In this document: piece by piece, positions 9,834 to 19,923 of the stretch
How the letters are laid out: every line of letters begins with the position of its first letter
Numbering within the stretch: the first letter of the stretch is position 1
Origin: Neisseria bacilliformis
GTDB lineage: Bacteria > Pseudomonadota > Gammaproteobacteria > Burkholderiales > Neisseriaceae
Length of the DNA stretch: 64,000 nucleotides
Reading direction: 5' to 3'
Assembly (NCBI RefSeq): GCF_014055025.1
Contig: NZ_CP059571.1
Location: forward strand, 1,860,001 to 1,924,000
Notes under the pieces: model-generated
What the model was told of the DNA's origin: nothing
Database searches by the model: none
The model's input: only the letters and a program-made list of their open reading frames with translations
Made by a program: the position numbers and the translations under genes

Positions 9834-11123
9834 ATGACCGATTCCCTGCGCCTCGCCCCCCGCCGCCTCAAACCCTCAACCGTCGCCCTGCCCGGCTCCA
9901 AAAGCATCAGCAACCGCACCCTGCTTCTGGCCGCCCTGTCCGACAACGCCTGCACCGTCCGCTCCCTGCTGCAATCGGACGACACCGCCCGCATGCTCGA
10001 AGCCCTCGCCGCGCTCGGCATCCGCAGCGAAACCCTTTCAGACGGCCTCAAAGTGCACGGCTGCGGCGGCCGTTTCCCCGTGCAGGAGGCCGACTTGTTC
10101 CTCGGCAACGCCGGCACCGCCTTCCGCCCGCTCACCGCCGCGCTCTCCGTACTCGGCGGCCGCTACACCCTGCGCGGCATCCCACGCATGCACGAACGCC
10201 CCATCGGCGACCTCGTCGATGCCCTGCGCAGCATCGGCGCGGACATCCGCTATCTCGAACACCCCGGCTACCCCCCGCTCGCCATTGGACAACGCCGCGA
10301 CAACGGCACCCGCAGCGTCAGCGTCAACGGCAGCGTGTCCAGCCAGTTCCTCACCGCCCTCCTCATGGCCCTGCCGCTCACCGGCGCGGCCTTCGACATC
10401 CGCGTGGCGGGCGAACTCATCTCCAAGCCCTACATCGACATCACCCTCAACCTGATGGCGCAGTTCGGCGTGGCCGTTGCCAACCACGGCTACCAAACCT
10501 TCCGCCTGCCGCCCGACGCCCGCTACCATGCCCCCGCCGTCCTCAACGTGGAAGGCGACGCCTCCTCCGCCTCCTACTTCCTCGCCGCCGGCCTGCTCTC
10601 GGGCTGCCCCGTCCGCGTAAGCGGCGTCGGCAAAAACGCCGTGCAGGGCGACACCGCCTTCGCCCGCGAACTCGAAAAAACCGGTGCGGACATCGTTTGG
10701 GGCGACGACTTCATCCAAGCCTCCCGCCCCGCAGACCGCCCCGTGCGCGCCTTCGACATCGACGCCAACCACATCCCCGACGCCGCCATGACCCTCGCCG
10801 TCGTCGCCCTTGCCGCCGACGCGCCCTGCACCATCCGCAACATCGCCTCGTGGCGCGTCAAAGAAACCGACCGCATCGCCGCCATGGCCGCCGAGCTGCG
10901 CAAAATCGGCGCGGCAGTGGAGGAAGGCGCGGACTTTATCCGCATCACCCCGCCCGCCGCCCTCACGCCTAACGCAGTCATCGACACCTACGACGACCAC
11001 CGCATCGCCATGTGCTTCTCCCTCGTCTCCCTGCTGGGCGTGCCCGTTACCATCAACGACCCCGGCTGCGTCGCTAAAACCTTTCCCGACTATTTCCGAG
11101 TATTCGAGTCGCTCACCGCGTAA
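9834..11123 (+). CDS. aroA: 3-phosphoshikimate 1-carboxyvinyltransferase (EPSP synthase)
   Basis: Sixth step of the shikimate pathway, joining PEP to shikimate-3-phosphate. The product is 429 aa. Conserved motifs are [18 protein letters not shown] near the N-terminus, [17 protein letters not shown] (PEP-binding loop, about residue 90) and [20 protein letters not shown] near residue 345. The chosen start ATG at 9834 gives [12 protein letters not shown], matching family length; the frame is open further upstream but there opposes cmk. A reverse DUS at 10037-10048 is read in frame as SDGL. Confidence 0.97.
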   Translation: MTDSLRLAPRRLKPSTVALPGSKSISNRTLLLAALSDNACTVRSLLQSDDTARMLEALAALGIRSETLSDGLKVHGCGGRFPVQEADLFLGNAGTAFRPLTAALSVLGGRYTLRGIPRMHERPIGDLVDALRSIGADIRYLEHPGYPPLAIGQRRDNGTRSVSVNGSVSSQFLTALLMALPLTGAAFDIRVAGELISKPYIDITLNLMAQFGVAVANHGYQTFRLPPDARYHAPAVLNVEGDASSASYFLAAGLLSGCPVRVSGVGKNAVQGDTAFARELEKTGADIVWGDDFIQASRPADRPVRAFDIDANHIPDAAMTLAVVALAADAPCTIRNIASWRVKETDRIAAMAAELRKIGAAVEEGADFIRITPPAALTPNAVIDTYDDHRIAMCFSLVSLLGVPVTINDPGCVAKTFPDYFRVFESLTA

Positions 11124-11154
11124 ACGGCTTGCCCGAATGGGTTTTCAAGGCAAG

Positions 11155-11186
11155 AGGCCGTCTGAAAAACGAATTTCAGACGGCCT
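11155..11186 (+). terminator. Inverted DUS pair after aroA
   Basis: Uptake sequences at 11155-11166 and 11175-11186 with an 8-nt loop, about 30 bp past the aroA stop, followed by a T-rich stretch. Confidence 0.75.
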
Positions 11187-11204
11187 CTTGTTTGTTTAGT
11201 ACAT

Positions 11205-11775
11205 ACCGAACCCGTCGTAGGGTATACCGCCCCGAGATGGCGCGGTTTTGGTTTTTTACGGCATGAGGCCGTCTGAATAAGTGTTTTCAGACGGCCTCTT
11301 TCTGTTTCCCCGCCATGCAGCCATCCGCCGCCATGCAAAGAACGCGTGCGTCGCTTGGGCGACACACCCTACGTATAACCCTCACTGCGCCTGTTGCACA
11401 AAGACCGCGTGCATGGCTGCGCCACATCCCTGCCCAAACAACAAGAGGCCGTCTGAAAACCGTAAAACAGATTTTCAGACGGCCTCTGCTTTGTTTGGCC
11501 TCTGCCGAATCCGCCGCAGGGTGTGCTACCCCGAGACGATGCACGCGGTTTTGGTTTTTTACGGTATGAGGCCGTCTGAATAAGTGTTTTCGGACGGTCT
11601 CTTTTATGTTTCTCCGCCGTGCAAGCATCCGTCGCCATGCAAAGAACGCGTGCGTTGCCTCGGGGCGGCACACCCTGCCTCATCATCCGACTTTGCGTTG
11701 TTTCCCCAATAAATTTGGCGAACCAATGCGGCAAGAGGCCGTTTGAAAACCGTTTTCCCGTTTTTCAGACGGCCT
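11205..11775. repeat. DUS-rich spacer with imperfect ~300-bp tandem duplication
   Basis: No gene is supported in this 740-bp spacer. A block running from about 11209 (GGGTATACCGCCCCGAGA…) through the CATGCAAAGAACGCGTGCG motif near 11334 recurs about 300 bp downstream (from about 11508), with the same order of a 'GGGTGT…CCCCGAG' element, a TTTTGGTTTTTTACGG segment, a forward DUS, a reverse DUS and the CGCGTGCGTCG element. DUS-type sites are at 11266-11277, 11286-11297, 11446-11457, 11474-11485, 11569-11580 and 11764-11775, plus a near-match at 11736-11747. Confidence 0.7.
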
Positions 11776-11810
11776 CTTATCCTCTCGGGGCGCACGGTTT
11801 CAGAAACGTC

Positions 11811-11830
11811 ATTCCCGCGCAGGCGGGAAC
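11811..11830. repeat. dRS3-type repeat
   Basis: ATTCCCGCGCAGGCGGGAAC fits the neisserial 20-bp dRS3 pattern ATTCCC-N8-GGGAAT with one end mismatch. It lies just downstream of serC and inside the longer shared context CAGAAACGTCAT…GGCCTC seen at other copies in this window. Confidence 0.75.
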
Positions 11831-11867
11831 GGCCTCTCCTTATTTCAATGCCCCGACATTCCGCGCC

Positions 11868-12968
11868 TCAGCCGTTCCTGCGCCGGAACTCGTCCATAAA
11901 GCGTACCAGCTCTTCCACGCCCGCCAGCGGCATGGCGTTGTAAATGCTCGCCCGCATGCCGCCGAGGGTTTTGTAGCCCTGCAACTGGCGCAGGCCGACG
12001 AGGTCGGCTTCCTGCGCGAAACGCTTGTCCAAATCCGCGTTGCCGGTGGTGAAGACCACGTTCATCTTCGAGCGCGCCCCGGCGGCGATGAGGTTTTGGT
12101 AGAAGCCGCCGCTGCCGTCGATGGCGGCATACAGCGTTTCGGCCTTGCGCCGGTTGAGGCGTTCGATTTTGTCCACACCGCCCTGCGCGTGCAGCCAGCG
12201 CAGCACCAGCCCCGCGATGTAGATCGGATAGGTGGCGGGCGTGTTGTACATGCCCTGTTTTTCAACGTGCGCCTTGTAACGCCACACGGCGGGGACGGTG
12301 TCGGGGCAGCGGTCGAGCAGGTCGTCGCGGATGATGACGATGGTCGCCCCCGCCGGCCCGAGGTTTTTCTGCGCCCCCGCGTAAATCAGGCCGAAGTCGG
12401 CCACGTTGATGCGGCGCGACAGGATTTCGCTGGACATATCGCACACCAGGGGCGGCAGGCCGTCTGCAAGGCGCGGCATCCGTCCGTACTGCACGCCGTG
12501 CACCGTTTCGTTGGCCACGAAATGCACGAAGGCCGAATCGGGCGAGATGTCCCAACTCTCGGGCGGCGGCACGTCGAGAAAGCCGTAACGTGCGCCGCCG
12601 TCGGCCGCCAAATGGACTTTCGCGCCAACCAGTTTGCCCATCTCGCGGTGCGCAATCTGCGACCAGTTGCCGCTCACCACCGAATCGATGCGCGCAAACC
12701 CGTGCGCGAGATTCATCGCGGTCTGCGAAAACTGCGCACTCGCCCCGCCCTGCAAAAACAGGATTTTGTAGTTGGCGGGAATGTCCAGCAGCAGGCGCAG
12801 ATCCTGTTCGGCGTGGTAAAGAATGCTTTGGAAAGTGTCGCTGCGATGGCTCATCGCCATCACGGAAACGCCCGTGCCCTGGTAATCGAGCATTTCCTGC
12901 CGCGCGGTTTGCAGCACGGCTTCGGGCAGCACGGCCGGGCCGGCGGAGAAGTTGTAAACAGTGGTCAT
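11868..12968 (-). CDS. serC: Phosphoserine aminotransferase
   Basis: PLP enzyme making phosphoserine (serine pathway) and also used in pyridoxal phosphate synthesis. The product is 366 aa, starting [20 protein letters not shown]. The PLP lysine is in [12 protein letters not shown] (about residue 198). C-terminal [25 protein letters not shown] is typical. serB, the next serine-pathway enzyme, is elsewhere in the window (35588-36433), so the pathway is not an operon. Confidence 0.97.
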   Translation of the reverse strand: MTTVYNFSAGPAVLPEAVLQTARQEMLDYQGTGVSVMAMSHRSDTFQSILYHAEQDLRLLLDIPANYKILFLQGGASAQFSQTAMNLAHGFARIDSVVSGNWSQIAHREMGKLVGAKVHLAADGGARYGFLDVPPPESWDISPDSAFVHFVANETVHGVQYGRMPRLADGLPPLVCDMSSEILSRRINVADFGLIYAGAQKNLGPAGATIVIIRDDLLDRCPDTVPAVWRYKAHVEKQGMYNTPATYPIYIAGLVLRWLHAQGGVDKIERLNRRKAETLYAAIDGSGGFYQNLIAAGARSKMNVVFTTGNADLDKRFAQEADLVGLRQLQGYKTLGGMRASIYNAMPLAGVEELVRFMDEFRRRNG

Positions 12969-13087
12969 GGTTGTGTGCTTTCTTGTTTTTTAAACGGCCG
13001 TACGGATACAGGCGCGAGGCCGCCGATTTTATGCCCCGCCGCGCACGGGCGGCAAGCAGGTCGTCCGAAAGCGCGGCACGCCACGTT

Positions 13088-13130
13088 TTCAGACGGCCTC
13101 AAACGGTTTGGCGGTTTGAGGCCGTCTGAA
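13088..13130. terminator. Inverted DUS pair between serC and rimP
   Basis: Facing DUS at 13088-13099 and 13119-13130 followed on the plus strand by an A-rich tract. It lies in the divergent serC/rimP spacer, so its role as terminator is uncertain; it may insulate the rimP promoter. Confidence 0.5.
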
Positions 13131-13186
13131 AAAAAACAAAAAAACAAATTGTCCGCCGCCATCTTTCCTTTTACGCCGCGCCGCGC

Positions 13187-13192
13187 TATAAT
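13187..13192 (+). promoter_or_regulatory. -10 box of the rimP-nusA-infB promoter
   Basis: A perfect TATAAT 71 bp upstream of the rimP start. No clear -35 is present, as is often the case in Neisseria. It lies upstream of the leader hairpin at 13220-13244. Confidence 0.6.
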
Positions 13193-13219
13193 CCGCCAAA
13201 TTTTTCAAGTAACTCTGAG

Positions 13220-13244
13220 AAATGGCCGCGCGGCCATTTTTTTT
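13220..13244 (+). terminator. Leader terminator / attenuator upstream of rimP
   Basis: AAATGGCCGCGCGGCCATTT is a perfect 20-nt palindrome that runs straight into a T8 tract. It sits between the TATAAT box and the rimP ATG (13263), so it would terminate the operon's own leader transcript. This is the layout of an attenuator in an operon that encodes the termination factor NusA. Confidence 0.75.
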
Positions 13245-13262
13245 ATTTTCTATGAAAGCAAA

Positions 13263-13694
13263 ATGGACATTCAAAACCTGTTGGAAAAAACCCTGCCCGG
13301 CCTGGGCTGCGAGCTGGTCGATCACGAGCTGACCGCGCAAGGCACGCTGCGCGTGTTCATCGACAAAGAAGGCGGCATCACCATCGACGACTGCGCCGCC
13401 GTCAGCAACCACCTCTCCCGCCTCTTCACCGTGGAAGACGTGGACTACAAAAACCTCGAAATTTCCAGCCCCGGCCTCGACCGGCCGCTGAAAAAAGCCG
13501 CCGACTTCGCCCGCTTCGCCGGACAAGAGGCCAAAATCAAAACCCGCCTGCCCGTTGACGGGCAGAAAAACTTCATCGGCCGCATCGAAAGCTGCGACGG
13601 CCAAACCGTCGTCCTGTCCTTCGACGGCAAAACCGCCGCCCTCGCGCTCGATAATATCGACAAAGCGCGGCTGAAACCCGAATTCAAATTCTAA
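13263..13694 (+). CDS. rimP: Ribosome maturation factor RimP
   Basis: Late 30S assembly factor. The product is 143 aa, starting [23 protein letters not shown], with the DUF150 motif [23 protein letters not shown]. It is the first gene of rimP-nusA-infB, 15 bp upstream of nusA. The ATG at 13263 is the family start, although the frame remains open far upstream through the serC spacer. The Shine-Dalgarno is weak (GAAAG). Confidence 0.95.
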   Translation: MDIQNLLEKTLPGLGCELVDHELTAQGTLRVFIDKEGGITIDDCAAVSNHLSRLFTVEDVDYKNLEISSPGLDRPLKKAADFARFAGQEAKIKTRLPVDGQKNFIGRIESCDGQTVVLSFDGKTAALALDNIDKARLKPEFKF

Positions 13695-13709
13695 ACTTGG
13701 AGATACACC

Positions 13710-15230
13710 ATGAGCCGTGAAATGCTGCAACTGGCCGAAGCGCTGGCCAGCGAGAAAAACGTGGATGCCGACGTCGTGTTCGACGCGCTTGAAGTCGCCC
13801 TGTCCACCGCCGCCCGCAAAAAATCCGGACGCGAACACATGAACGTGCGCGTCGAAATCGACCGCGACACCGGCGAACACCGCACCTACCGCCGCTGGCT
13901 GATCGTGGCCGACGAAGACTACACCTACCCCGACGAGGAAAAAACCATCGAGGAAATCCAAGAGGAAATCCCCAGCACGCAAATCCAAATCGGCGAGTAT
14001 TACGAAGAACAGATCGAAAACGAAAGCTTCGGCCGCCAGGCCGCGATGACCGCCAAGCAAATCATCCTGCAACGCATCCGCGACGCCGAGCGCGAAAAAG
14101 TCCTGAACGACTTCCTCGAAAACCGCGACGACATCATCACCGGAACGGTCAAACGCACCGAACGCCACGGCATCGTCGTCGAACTTATCCCCGGCAAACT
14201 CGACGCGCTGATTCCGCGCGACCAGTGCATCCCGCGCGAAAACTTCCGCAGCGGCGACCGCATCCGCGCCCTCTTTTTGCGCGTGGAAGAAATCGGCCAG
14301 TCCGGCCGCAAACAGGTGATTTTGAGCCGCGCCTCGCGCGAATTCCTCGCCAAGCTCTTCGAGCAGGAAGTGCCCGAAATCGCCGACGGCCTCTTGGAAA
14401 TCCGCGAAGCCGCCCGCGACCCCGGCCACCGCGCCAAAATCGCCGTCAAAGCCAACGACCAGCGCATCGACCCGCAGGGCACCTGCATCGGCGTGCGCGG
14501 CAGCCGCGTCAACGCCGTTACCAACGAAATCGGCGGCGAGCGCATCGACGTGGTGCTGTGGTCGCCCGACACCGCCCAGTTCGTCATCAACGCCCTCTCG
14601 CCTGCCGAAGTCAGCCGCATCGTCATCGACGAAGACAACCACGCGGTAGACGTCATCGTGGCCGAAGACCAGCTTGCCCCCGCCATCGGGCGCGGCGGCC
14701 AGAACGTGCGCCTCGCCGCCGACCTCACCGGCTGGCAGCTCAACATCATGACGGTGAAAGAAGCCGAAGAACGCCACGCCGCCGAAGACGCCGCCATCCG
14801 CAGCCTGTTTACCGAACACCTGAACGTAGACGAAGAAACCGCCACCGTGCTGGTGGAAGAAGGCTTCACCTCGCTGGAAGAAATCGCCTACGTACCCTCC
14901 GAAGAACTGGTGGAAATCGGCTTCGACGAAGCCACGGTGGACGCCCTGCGCGGCCGCGCCCGCGACGCGATTCTGTCGCTGGCGATGGCCAAAGAGGAAA
15001 AATTGCAGGAAATCGCCGAAGACCTGCGCACGCTGGACGGCACCGACGAAGACATGCTGCGCGATCTGGCGCAGGCCGGCATCACCGACCGCGACGCGCT
15101 GGCCGAGCTGTCGGTGGACGAACTGATCGAAATCACCGGCGTGGAAACCGGCGAGGCCGAGAAAATCATCCTCGCCGCCCGCGCCCACTGGTTTGAAGAA
15201 AACAACCAAGAACAAGGAGAGGCCGTATGA
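13710..15230 (+). CDS. nusA: Transcription termination/antitermination factor NusA
   Basis: RNA polymerase-associated factor controlling pausing, termination and antitermination. The product is 506 aa: N-terminal NusA domain ([18 protein letters not shown]…), S1 domain (about 135-200), KH domains (about 210-345, with [11 protein letters not shown]) and two C-terminal acidic helix-hairpin-helix repeats (from about 365). Its TGA overlaps the infB ATG by ATGA (15227-15230), indicating translational coupling. Confidence 0.98.
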   Translation: MSREMLQLAEALASEKNVDADVVFDALEVALSTAARKKSGREHMNVRVEIDRDTGEHRTYRRWLIVADEDYTYPDEEKTIEEIQEEIPSTQIQIGEYYEEQIENESFGRQAAMTAKQIILQRIRDAEREKVLNDFLENRDDIITGTVKRTERHGIVVELIPGKLDALIPRDQCIPRENFRSGDRIRALFLRVEEIGQSGRKQVILSRASREFLAKLFEQEVPEIADGLLEIREAARDPGHRAKIAVKANDQRIDPQGTCIGVRGSRVNAVTNEIGGERIDVVLWSPDTAQFVINALSPAEVSRIVIDEDNHAVDVIVAEDQLAPAIGRGGQNVRLAADLTGWQLNIMTVKEAEERHAAEDAAIRSLFTEHLNVDEETATVLVEEGFTSLEEIAYVPSEELVEIGFDEATVDALRGRARDAILSLAMAKEEKLQEIAEDLRTLDGTDEDMLRDLAQAGITDRDALAELSVDELIEITGVETGEAEKIILAARAHWFEENNQEQGEAV

Positions 15231-18076
15231 GCAGCACCGTAGGACAATTTGCCGCCGAATCCAAAATGTCGGTCGAGCGCATGCTCGAACACCTGAAAAA
15301 ACACGGCATCGCCAAAAGCAGCGGCAGCGACACCCTGACTGAGGCCGACAAAGCCAAACTGCGCGAACAAACCGTCGGCAGCACCATCAGCATCAGCCGC
15401 ACCAAAGTGGAAAAAACCACCGTGGCCGGCGTGGCCGTGGAACGCCGCCGCAGCCGCAAGGTCGTGATTCCCTCCGCCGCCGGACAGGCCGCCGCCGCAC
15501 CGCAGGCCGCCGTTCAGACGGCCTCCCCCGCCCCTGCCGAAACCCCGCCCGAAACCGCGCGTGAAGACGAAAGCCGCGCCGCCGCCCGTGCAGCCGCCGA
15601 AGCCGAGGCCGCCAAAGTCCGCACCGCCGTGCAGCAGAAAGCGCAGAGTGTGCAGGTTGAGGCCGAAGCCGCCGAACCGCCCGAGGCCGCGCCGCAGGCC
15701 GCCGTTCAGACGGCCTCCGAAGCCCCCGCGCCGGCCAAAGCCGAAGCAGCGGAACCCGCAGCGGCCAAAGAAGACAAACCGGCGAAAAAAGCTAAAGAGA
15801 AAAAAGCCAAGCCGCTGCCCAAACCGGTGGAAGTGGTGAACGCCGCCGAAGCCGAACGCCGCGCCGAAGAAGAACGCCGCGCCGCCGCCCTGCGCGAGCA
15901 CCAGGAAAAACTGCAACGCGAAAAACTCGAACGCGCCGAACGGCAGGCACGCCGCGAAGCCGCGAAAAAACAGGCGCAGGAAGAAGCACTGGCGGCCAAA
16001 GCCGGCAAAGCGGGCGAAAACCGCAGCGCGAAACCCAGCGAGCAAAAACCGCTGGCCGCCGCCGCCCAGCCCTCCTCCAAAACGGCGGACACCTCCGCCA
16101 ACGCCGCCAACCCGAGCGGCGGCAGCCGTAAAAAAGACGACCGCCGCAACAGTCGCGACGATGAAGGCCAAAGCCGCAACGCCAAAGGCAAAGGCGGCAA
16201 AGGCGGGCGCGACCGCAATGCGGGGCGCGGCGACGACGAGCGCGTGCGCGGCGGCAAAAAAGGCAAAAAACTCAAACTCGAACCCAACCAGCACGCCTTC
16301 CAAGCCCCGACCGAACCCGTGGTGCACGAAGTGCTGGTGCCCGAAACCATTACCGTGGCCGATTTGGCGCACAAAATGGCGGTCAAAGGCGTGGAAGTGG
16401 TCAAAACCCTGATGAAGATGGGCATGATGGTTACCATCAACCAGTCCATCGACCAAGACACCGCGCTGATTGTGGTGGAAGAACTCGGCCACATCGGCAA
16501 ACCCGCCGCCGCAGACGACCCCGAAGCCTTCCTGGGCGACGATGCGCAGGTTTCCGAAGCCGAAGCCCTGCCGCGCCCGCCCGTCGTTACCGTGATGGGG
16601 CACGTCGACCACGGCAAAACCTCGCTGCTCGACTACATCCGCCGTGCCAAAGTGGTGCAGGGCGAAGCGGGCGGCATCACCCAGCACATCGGCGCGTACC
16701 ACGTTGAAACACCCAAAGGCGTGATTACTTTCCTGGACACGCCGGGACACGAAGCCTTTACCGCCATGCGCGCGCGCGGTGCGAAAGCCACCGACATCGT
16801 GATTCTGGTGGTGGCCGCCGACGACGGCGTGATGCCGCAAACCATCGAAGCCATCGCCCACGCCAAAGCGGCGGGCGTGCCGATTGTGGTTGCCGTGAAC
16901 AAAATCGATAAAGACGCCGCCAACCCCGAGCGCATCCGTCAAGAGCTGACCGCGCACGAAGTCGTGCCCGACGAATGGGGTGGCGACGTGCAGTTTGTCG
17001 ACGTATCGGCGAAAAAAGGTCTGAACATCGACAAGCTGCTCGAAGCCGTGCTGCTCGAAGCCGAAGTGCTGGAACTCAAAGCCCCCGTGGCCGCCCCCGC
17101 CAAAGGCATCATCGTCGAAGCCCGTCTGGACAAAGGACGCGGCGCAGTCGCCACCCTGCTGGTACAGAGCGGCACGCTGAAAAAAGGCGACATGCTCTTG
17201 GCCGGTACCGCCTTCGGCAAAATCCGCGCCATGACCGACGAAAACGGCAAAGCCATCACCGAAGCCGGCCCGTCAATCCCCGTGGAAATCCTCGGCCTCT
17301 CCGACGTGCCCAACGCCGGCGAAGACGCGATGGTACTGGCTGACGAGAAAAAAGCCCGCGAAATCGCCCTGTTCCGCCAGGGCAAATACCGCGACGTGCG
17401 CCTGGCCAAACAGCAGGCCGCCAAGCTGGAAAACATGTTCAACAACATGGGTGAAACGCAGGCGCAGTCGCTGTCGGTCATCATCAAAGCCGACGTGCAG
17501 GGCTCTTACGAAGCACTGGCGGGCAGCCTGAAAAAACTGTCCACCGACGAAGTGAAAGTCAACGTACTGCACAGCGGCGTGGGCGGCATCACCGAATCCG
17601 ACGTCAACCTCGCCATCGCCTCCGGCGCGTTCATCATCGGCTTCAACGTGCGCGCCGACGCCCCCGCCCGCAAGCTGGCCGAAAACGAAGACGTGGAAAT
17701 CCGCTACTACAACATCATCTACGACGCCATCGACGACGTGAAAGCCGCCATGAGCGGCATGCTCGCGCCCGAAGAGAAAGAGCAGATTACAGGCACGGTG
17801 GAAATCCGCCAGGTCATCAGCGTCTCCAAAGTGGGCAACATCGCCGGCTGCATGGTTACAGACGGCCTGGTCAAACGCGATTCGCACATCCGCCTCATCC
17901 GCAACAACGTCGTCATCCACACCGGCGAACTCTCCTCGCTCAAACGCTTCAAAGACGACGTCAAAGAAGTGCGCATGGGCTTCGAGTGCGGCCTGATGAT
18001 CAAGGGCTACAACGAAATCATGGAAGGCGACCAGCTCGAATGCTTCGACATCGTCGAAGTGGCGCGCTCGCTGTAA
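15227..18076 (+). CDS. infB: Translation initiation factor IF-2
   Basis: GTPase that brings fMet-tRNA to the 30S subunit. The product is 949 aa with a long low-complexity Ala/Glu/Lys/Arg N-terminal region (about 60-370), an IF2 N-terminal helical domain near 375, GTPase motifs GHVDHGKTS (458-466), DTPGHEAF and NKIDK, then domains II-IV. Two reverse DUS (15513-15524 and 15705-15716) lie in the same repeated [11 protein letters not shown] context in the disordered region, so uptake sites have settled in a tolerant segment. Confidence 0.98.
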   Translation: MSSTVGQFAAESKMSVERMLEHLKKHGIAKSSGSDTLTEADKAKLREQTVGSTISISRTKVEKTTVAGVAVERRRSRKVVIPSAAGQAAAAPQAAVQTASPAPAETPPETAREDESRAAARAAAEAEAAKVRTAVQQKAQSVQVEAEAAEPPEAAPQAAVQTASEAPAPAKAEAAEPAAAKEDKPAKKAKEKKAKPLPKPVEVVNAAEAERRAEEERRAAALREHQEKLQREKLERAERQARREAAKKQAQEEALAAKAGKAGENRSAKPSEQKPLAAAAQPSSKTADTSANAANPSGGSRKKDDRRNSRDDEGQSRNAKGKGGKGGRDRNAGRGDDERVRGGKKGKKLKLEPNQHAFQAPTEPVVHEVLVPETITVADLAHKMAVKGVEVVKTLMKMGMMVTINQSIDQDTALIVVEELGHIGKPAAADDPEAFLGDDAQVSEAEALPRPPVVTVMGHVDHGKTSLLDYIRRAKVVQGEAGGITQHIGAYHVETPKGVITFLDTPGHEAFTAMRARGAKATDIVILVVAADDGVMPQTIEAIAHAKAAGVPIVVAVNKIDKDAANPERIRQELTAHEVVPDEWGGDVQFVDVSAKKGLNIDKLLEAVLLEAEVLELKAPVAAPAKGIIVEARLDKGRGAVATLLVQSGTLKKGDMLLAGTAFGKIRAMTDENGKAITEAGPSIPVEILGLSDVPNAGEDAMVLADEKKAREIALFRQGKYRDVRLAKQQAAKLENMFNNMGETQAQSLSVIIKADVQGSYEALAGSLKKLSTDEVKVNVLHSGVGGITESDVNLAIASGAFIIGFNVRADAPARKLAENEDVEIRYYNIIYDAIDDVKAAMSGMLAPEEKEQITGTVEIRQVISVSKVGNIAGCMVTDGLVKRDSHIRLIRNNVVIHTGELSSLKRFKDDVKEVRMGFECGLMIKGYNEIMEGDQLECFDIVEVARSL

Positions 18077-18111
18077 ACGGTTTGTTGTTGAAACCAAGCC
18101 GATAGGCAAAA

Positions 18112-18151
18112 AGGCCGTCTGAAAACTGCAAAACGGGTTTTCAGACGGCCT
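18112..18151 (+). terminator. Inverted DUS terminator after infB
   Basis: Facing DUS at 18112-18123 and 18140-18151, followed by TTTTTATTAT. It ends the rimP-nusA-infB transcript 36 bp past the infB stop. Confidence 0.8.
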
Positions 18152-18221
18152 TTTTATTATCTGTATCAGCAAATCTCGGAAACAGGTCGGAAATCATCAC
18201 CGGCCATCCTGCAAAAATTTC

Positions 18222-18261
18222 AGGCCGTCTGAAAGCATGGCAATGCGCTTTCAGACGGCCT
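18222..18261 (-). terminator. Inverted DUS terminator at the 3' end of the Dnd operon
   Basis: Facing DUS at 18222-18233 and 18250-18261. It sits 23 bp past the stop of the dndE/ftsK gene and separates it from the convergent infB unit. Confidence 0.7.
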
Positions 18262-18283
18262 CTTACCGTCTTCATCTGTTTGA

Positions 18284-19849
18284 TTACACATCAAACCCGT
18301 GCAGGAAGACAGTGGGGCTGCCGTTCCATCTGACCAGGTGGTCGCCTTTGCCCAGCAGTTGTTCCGCGCCGGTTTCGTCGAGGATGATTTTGGACTCGGT
18401 GGTTTTTTGCACTTTGAGGGCGATGCGGCTGGGGAGGTTGCTGCGCAGGGTGCCGTTGAAAGTTTGGGCGTCGGGGCGTTGGGTGCTGAGGATGAGGTGA
18501 ATGCCGCTGGCGCGGGCTTTTTCGGCAAGTTGGATGAGTTGCGCCTCGATGCCGTCGTGCTGTTTTTTGAGGTTGGCCAGTTCGTCGATGACAATGACGC
18601 GGTAGCGGGGGCGGACGAATTCGGGCAGTTGGACGAGTTTTTGTACGCCGTAGTGTTTCATCAGCAGGTAGCGGTTTTCGGCTTCGGCGACGGTGTCGGT
18701 GAGGAATTGGTACATTTCTTCGTAGTCATCGATGATGTGTTCGTCCCATAGGTCTTCTTCGTTTTCAAAGACAAGGTAGTCGACTTTTTTGGGGTCGAGG
18801 ATGGCGACTTCCATTTTATCTTGGCCTTTGTTGAGGTCGAACAGGCTACGCAGCAGGGTGCGGACGAAGACGGATTTGCCGGAGCCGGTGGTACCGCCGA
18901 TCATCAGGTGCGGAGCTTGGGCGAGGTCGGCGAAGCGGGGGCAGCCGTATTCGTCTATGCCGAGGCAGACGGGCAGGGTGTAGTCTGCGTTGTAGGATTC
19001 GAGGGCTTGGGCGAATTTTTGCGCGCCGAGTTTGTGCCAGTATTTTTCGTCGCGCAGGAGTTTAAGGTCGTAGGCGTGGCTTTCACCGTTGTGGCAGGGG
19101 ACAATGTGCAGGGCTTCGCTTTGGATGCCGAGTTCGGAGCAGAGGCCGGGGTGGTGGCGGTCGAGGTCGGTATAGCGAGAGAGGCGTAGGCGGTAGATGT
19201 CGTAGCGAGCGCCGCTGTGCAGGAAGCTGAGTTCGCTGACGGGGATGTTGAGCCGCTCGAAGGCGCGGCGCAGGCGGGGTTCTTGGTTTTCAGGCTGCTT
19301 TGGGCCGCCGCTGTTGTTGAGGTCGTCTGAAAAGCCGATGCCGGCGTTTTTGACGGCGATTTCGGCCAGTTCGTTGAGAAAGGCTTGGCGGGCGGCGAGA
19401 TGGTCTTCGCGTTTGAAGCGTTTGCAGTCTTCCCAGAAGCGTTCGAGGGTTACGGCGCCGGTGTGCCAGAGGGTTTGGATAAATTGGTAGAGGTCGTCTT
19501 TGCTAAGGGCTTTGCCGGGGTGGAGTTTGAACAGGGTGTCGCTGAGGATGACGAGCCACAGGCGGGCGTGTTCTTGGAAGCAGGTTTGGAAGGAGGGGAT
19601 TTCGATGCCGCCTTGTGCGGCGGGGGCGGGAACCAGGTGCTGTGTGTGTTCGGCAAAGCCTTTGGCGAGGCTGTATCCGATGCAGAGCATGGCCCAGTCG
19701 AAGTTGTTGTTCAGGTGGGGCAGTGCGCCTTCTACGATGAGTTTGGCGCGGATGTCTTTGGCTTCTTTGCTGGAAAAAATGCGTTTTTCGCTCATCAGGG
19801 TGTGGAAGTAGTCGGTGTCCCATTCTTCGGCGGTGTTGAGTTGGTACAT
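18284..19849 (-). CDS. DndE-like/FtsK-SpoIIIE fusion of the phosphorothioation operon
   Basis: A 521 aa protein. The N-terminal part (about residues 10-75, including FSSKEAKDIRAKLIVEGALP and FDWAMLCIGYSLAKGF) resembles the short helical DndE fold that binds nicked DNA. The C-terminal half is an FtsK/HerA-type P-loop translocase: Walker A GGTTGSGKS at 317-325, Walker B VIVIDELANLKK near 420, and STQRPDAQTFNG. The start MYQLNTAEEW is 75 bp after dndD, and the frame remains open upstream without a better start. DUS-like sites of foreign dialect lie at 19289-19300 and 19320-19331. The FtsK assignment is firm; the DndE assignment rests on remembered pattern and operon position. Confidence 0.75.
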   Translation of the reverse strand: MYQLNTAEEWDTDYFHTLMSEKRIFSSKEAKDIRAKLIVEGALPHLNNNFDWAMLCIGYSLAKGFAEHTQHLVPAPAAQGGIEIPSFQTCFQEHARLWLVILSDTLFKLHPGKALSKDDLYQFIQTLWHTGAVTLERFWEDCKRFKREDHLAARQAFLNELAEIAVKNAGIGFSDDLNNSGGPKQPENQEPRLRRAFERLNIPVSELSFLHSGARYDIYRLRLSRYTDLDRHHPGLCSELGIQSEALHIVPCHNGESHAYDLKLLRDEKYWHKLGAQKFAQALESYNADYTLPVCLGIDEYGCPRFADLAQAPHLMIGGTTGSGKSVFVRTLLRSLFDLNKGQDKMEVAILDPKKVDYLVFENEEDLWDEHIIDDYEEMYQFLTDTVAEAENRYLLMKHYGVQKLVQLPEFVRPRYRVIVIDELANLKKQHDGIEAQLIQLAEKARASGIHLILSTQRPDAQTFNGTLRSNLPSRIALKVQKTTESKIILDETGAEQLLGKGDHLVRWNGSPTVFLHGFDV

Positions 19850-19872
19850 TTTGTTTTTCCTGTGGTTTTGTG

Positions 19873-19913
19873 TTTTCAGGCTGCCTTTGTGCGTATCGGA
19901 GGCAGCCTGAAAA
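19873..19913 (-). repeat. Inverted pair of a Kingella-dialect uptake sequence in the Dnd operon
   Basis: TTCAGGCTGCCT (19875-19886) and AGGCAGCCTGAA (19900-19911) face each other with one extra paired base or two on each side and a 13-nt loop. The 12-mer is the AG-kingDUS dialect, not the host AG-DUS. The hairpin lies between dndD and the dndE/ftsK gene and may attenuate the last gene. Confidence 0.85.
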
Positions 19914-19923
19914 GCGGGCGGGC

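Noticed and set aside
11155-11775. Regularly recurring 12-mers resembling a CRISPR array
   Set aside because: The repeated unit is the DUS in both orientations with irregular spacing; there are no conserved long repeats, unique spacers of constant length or cas genes.
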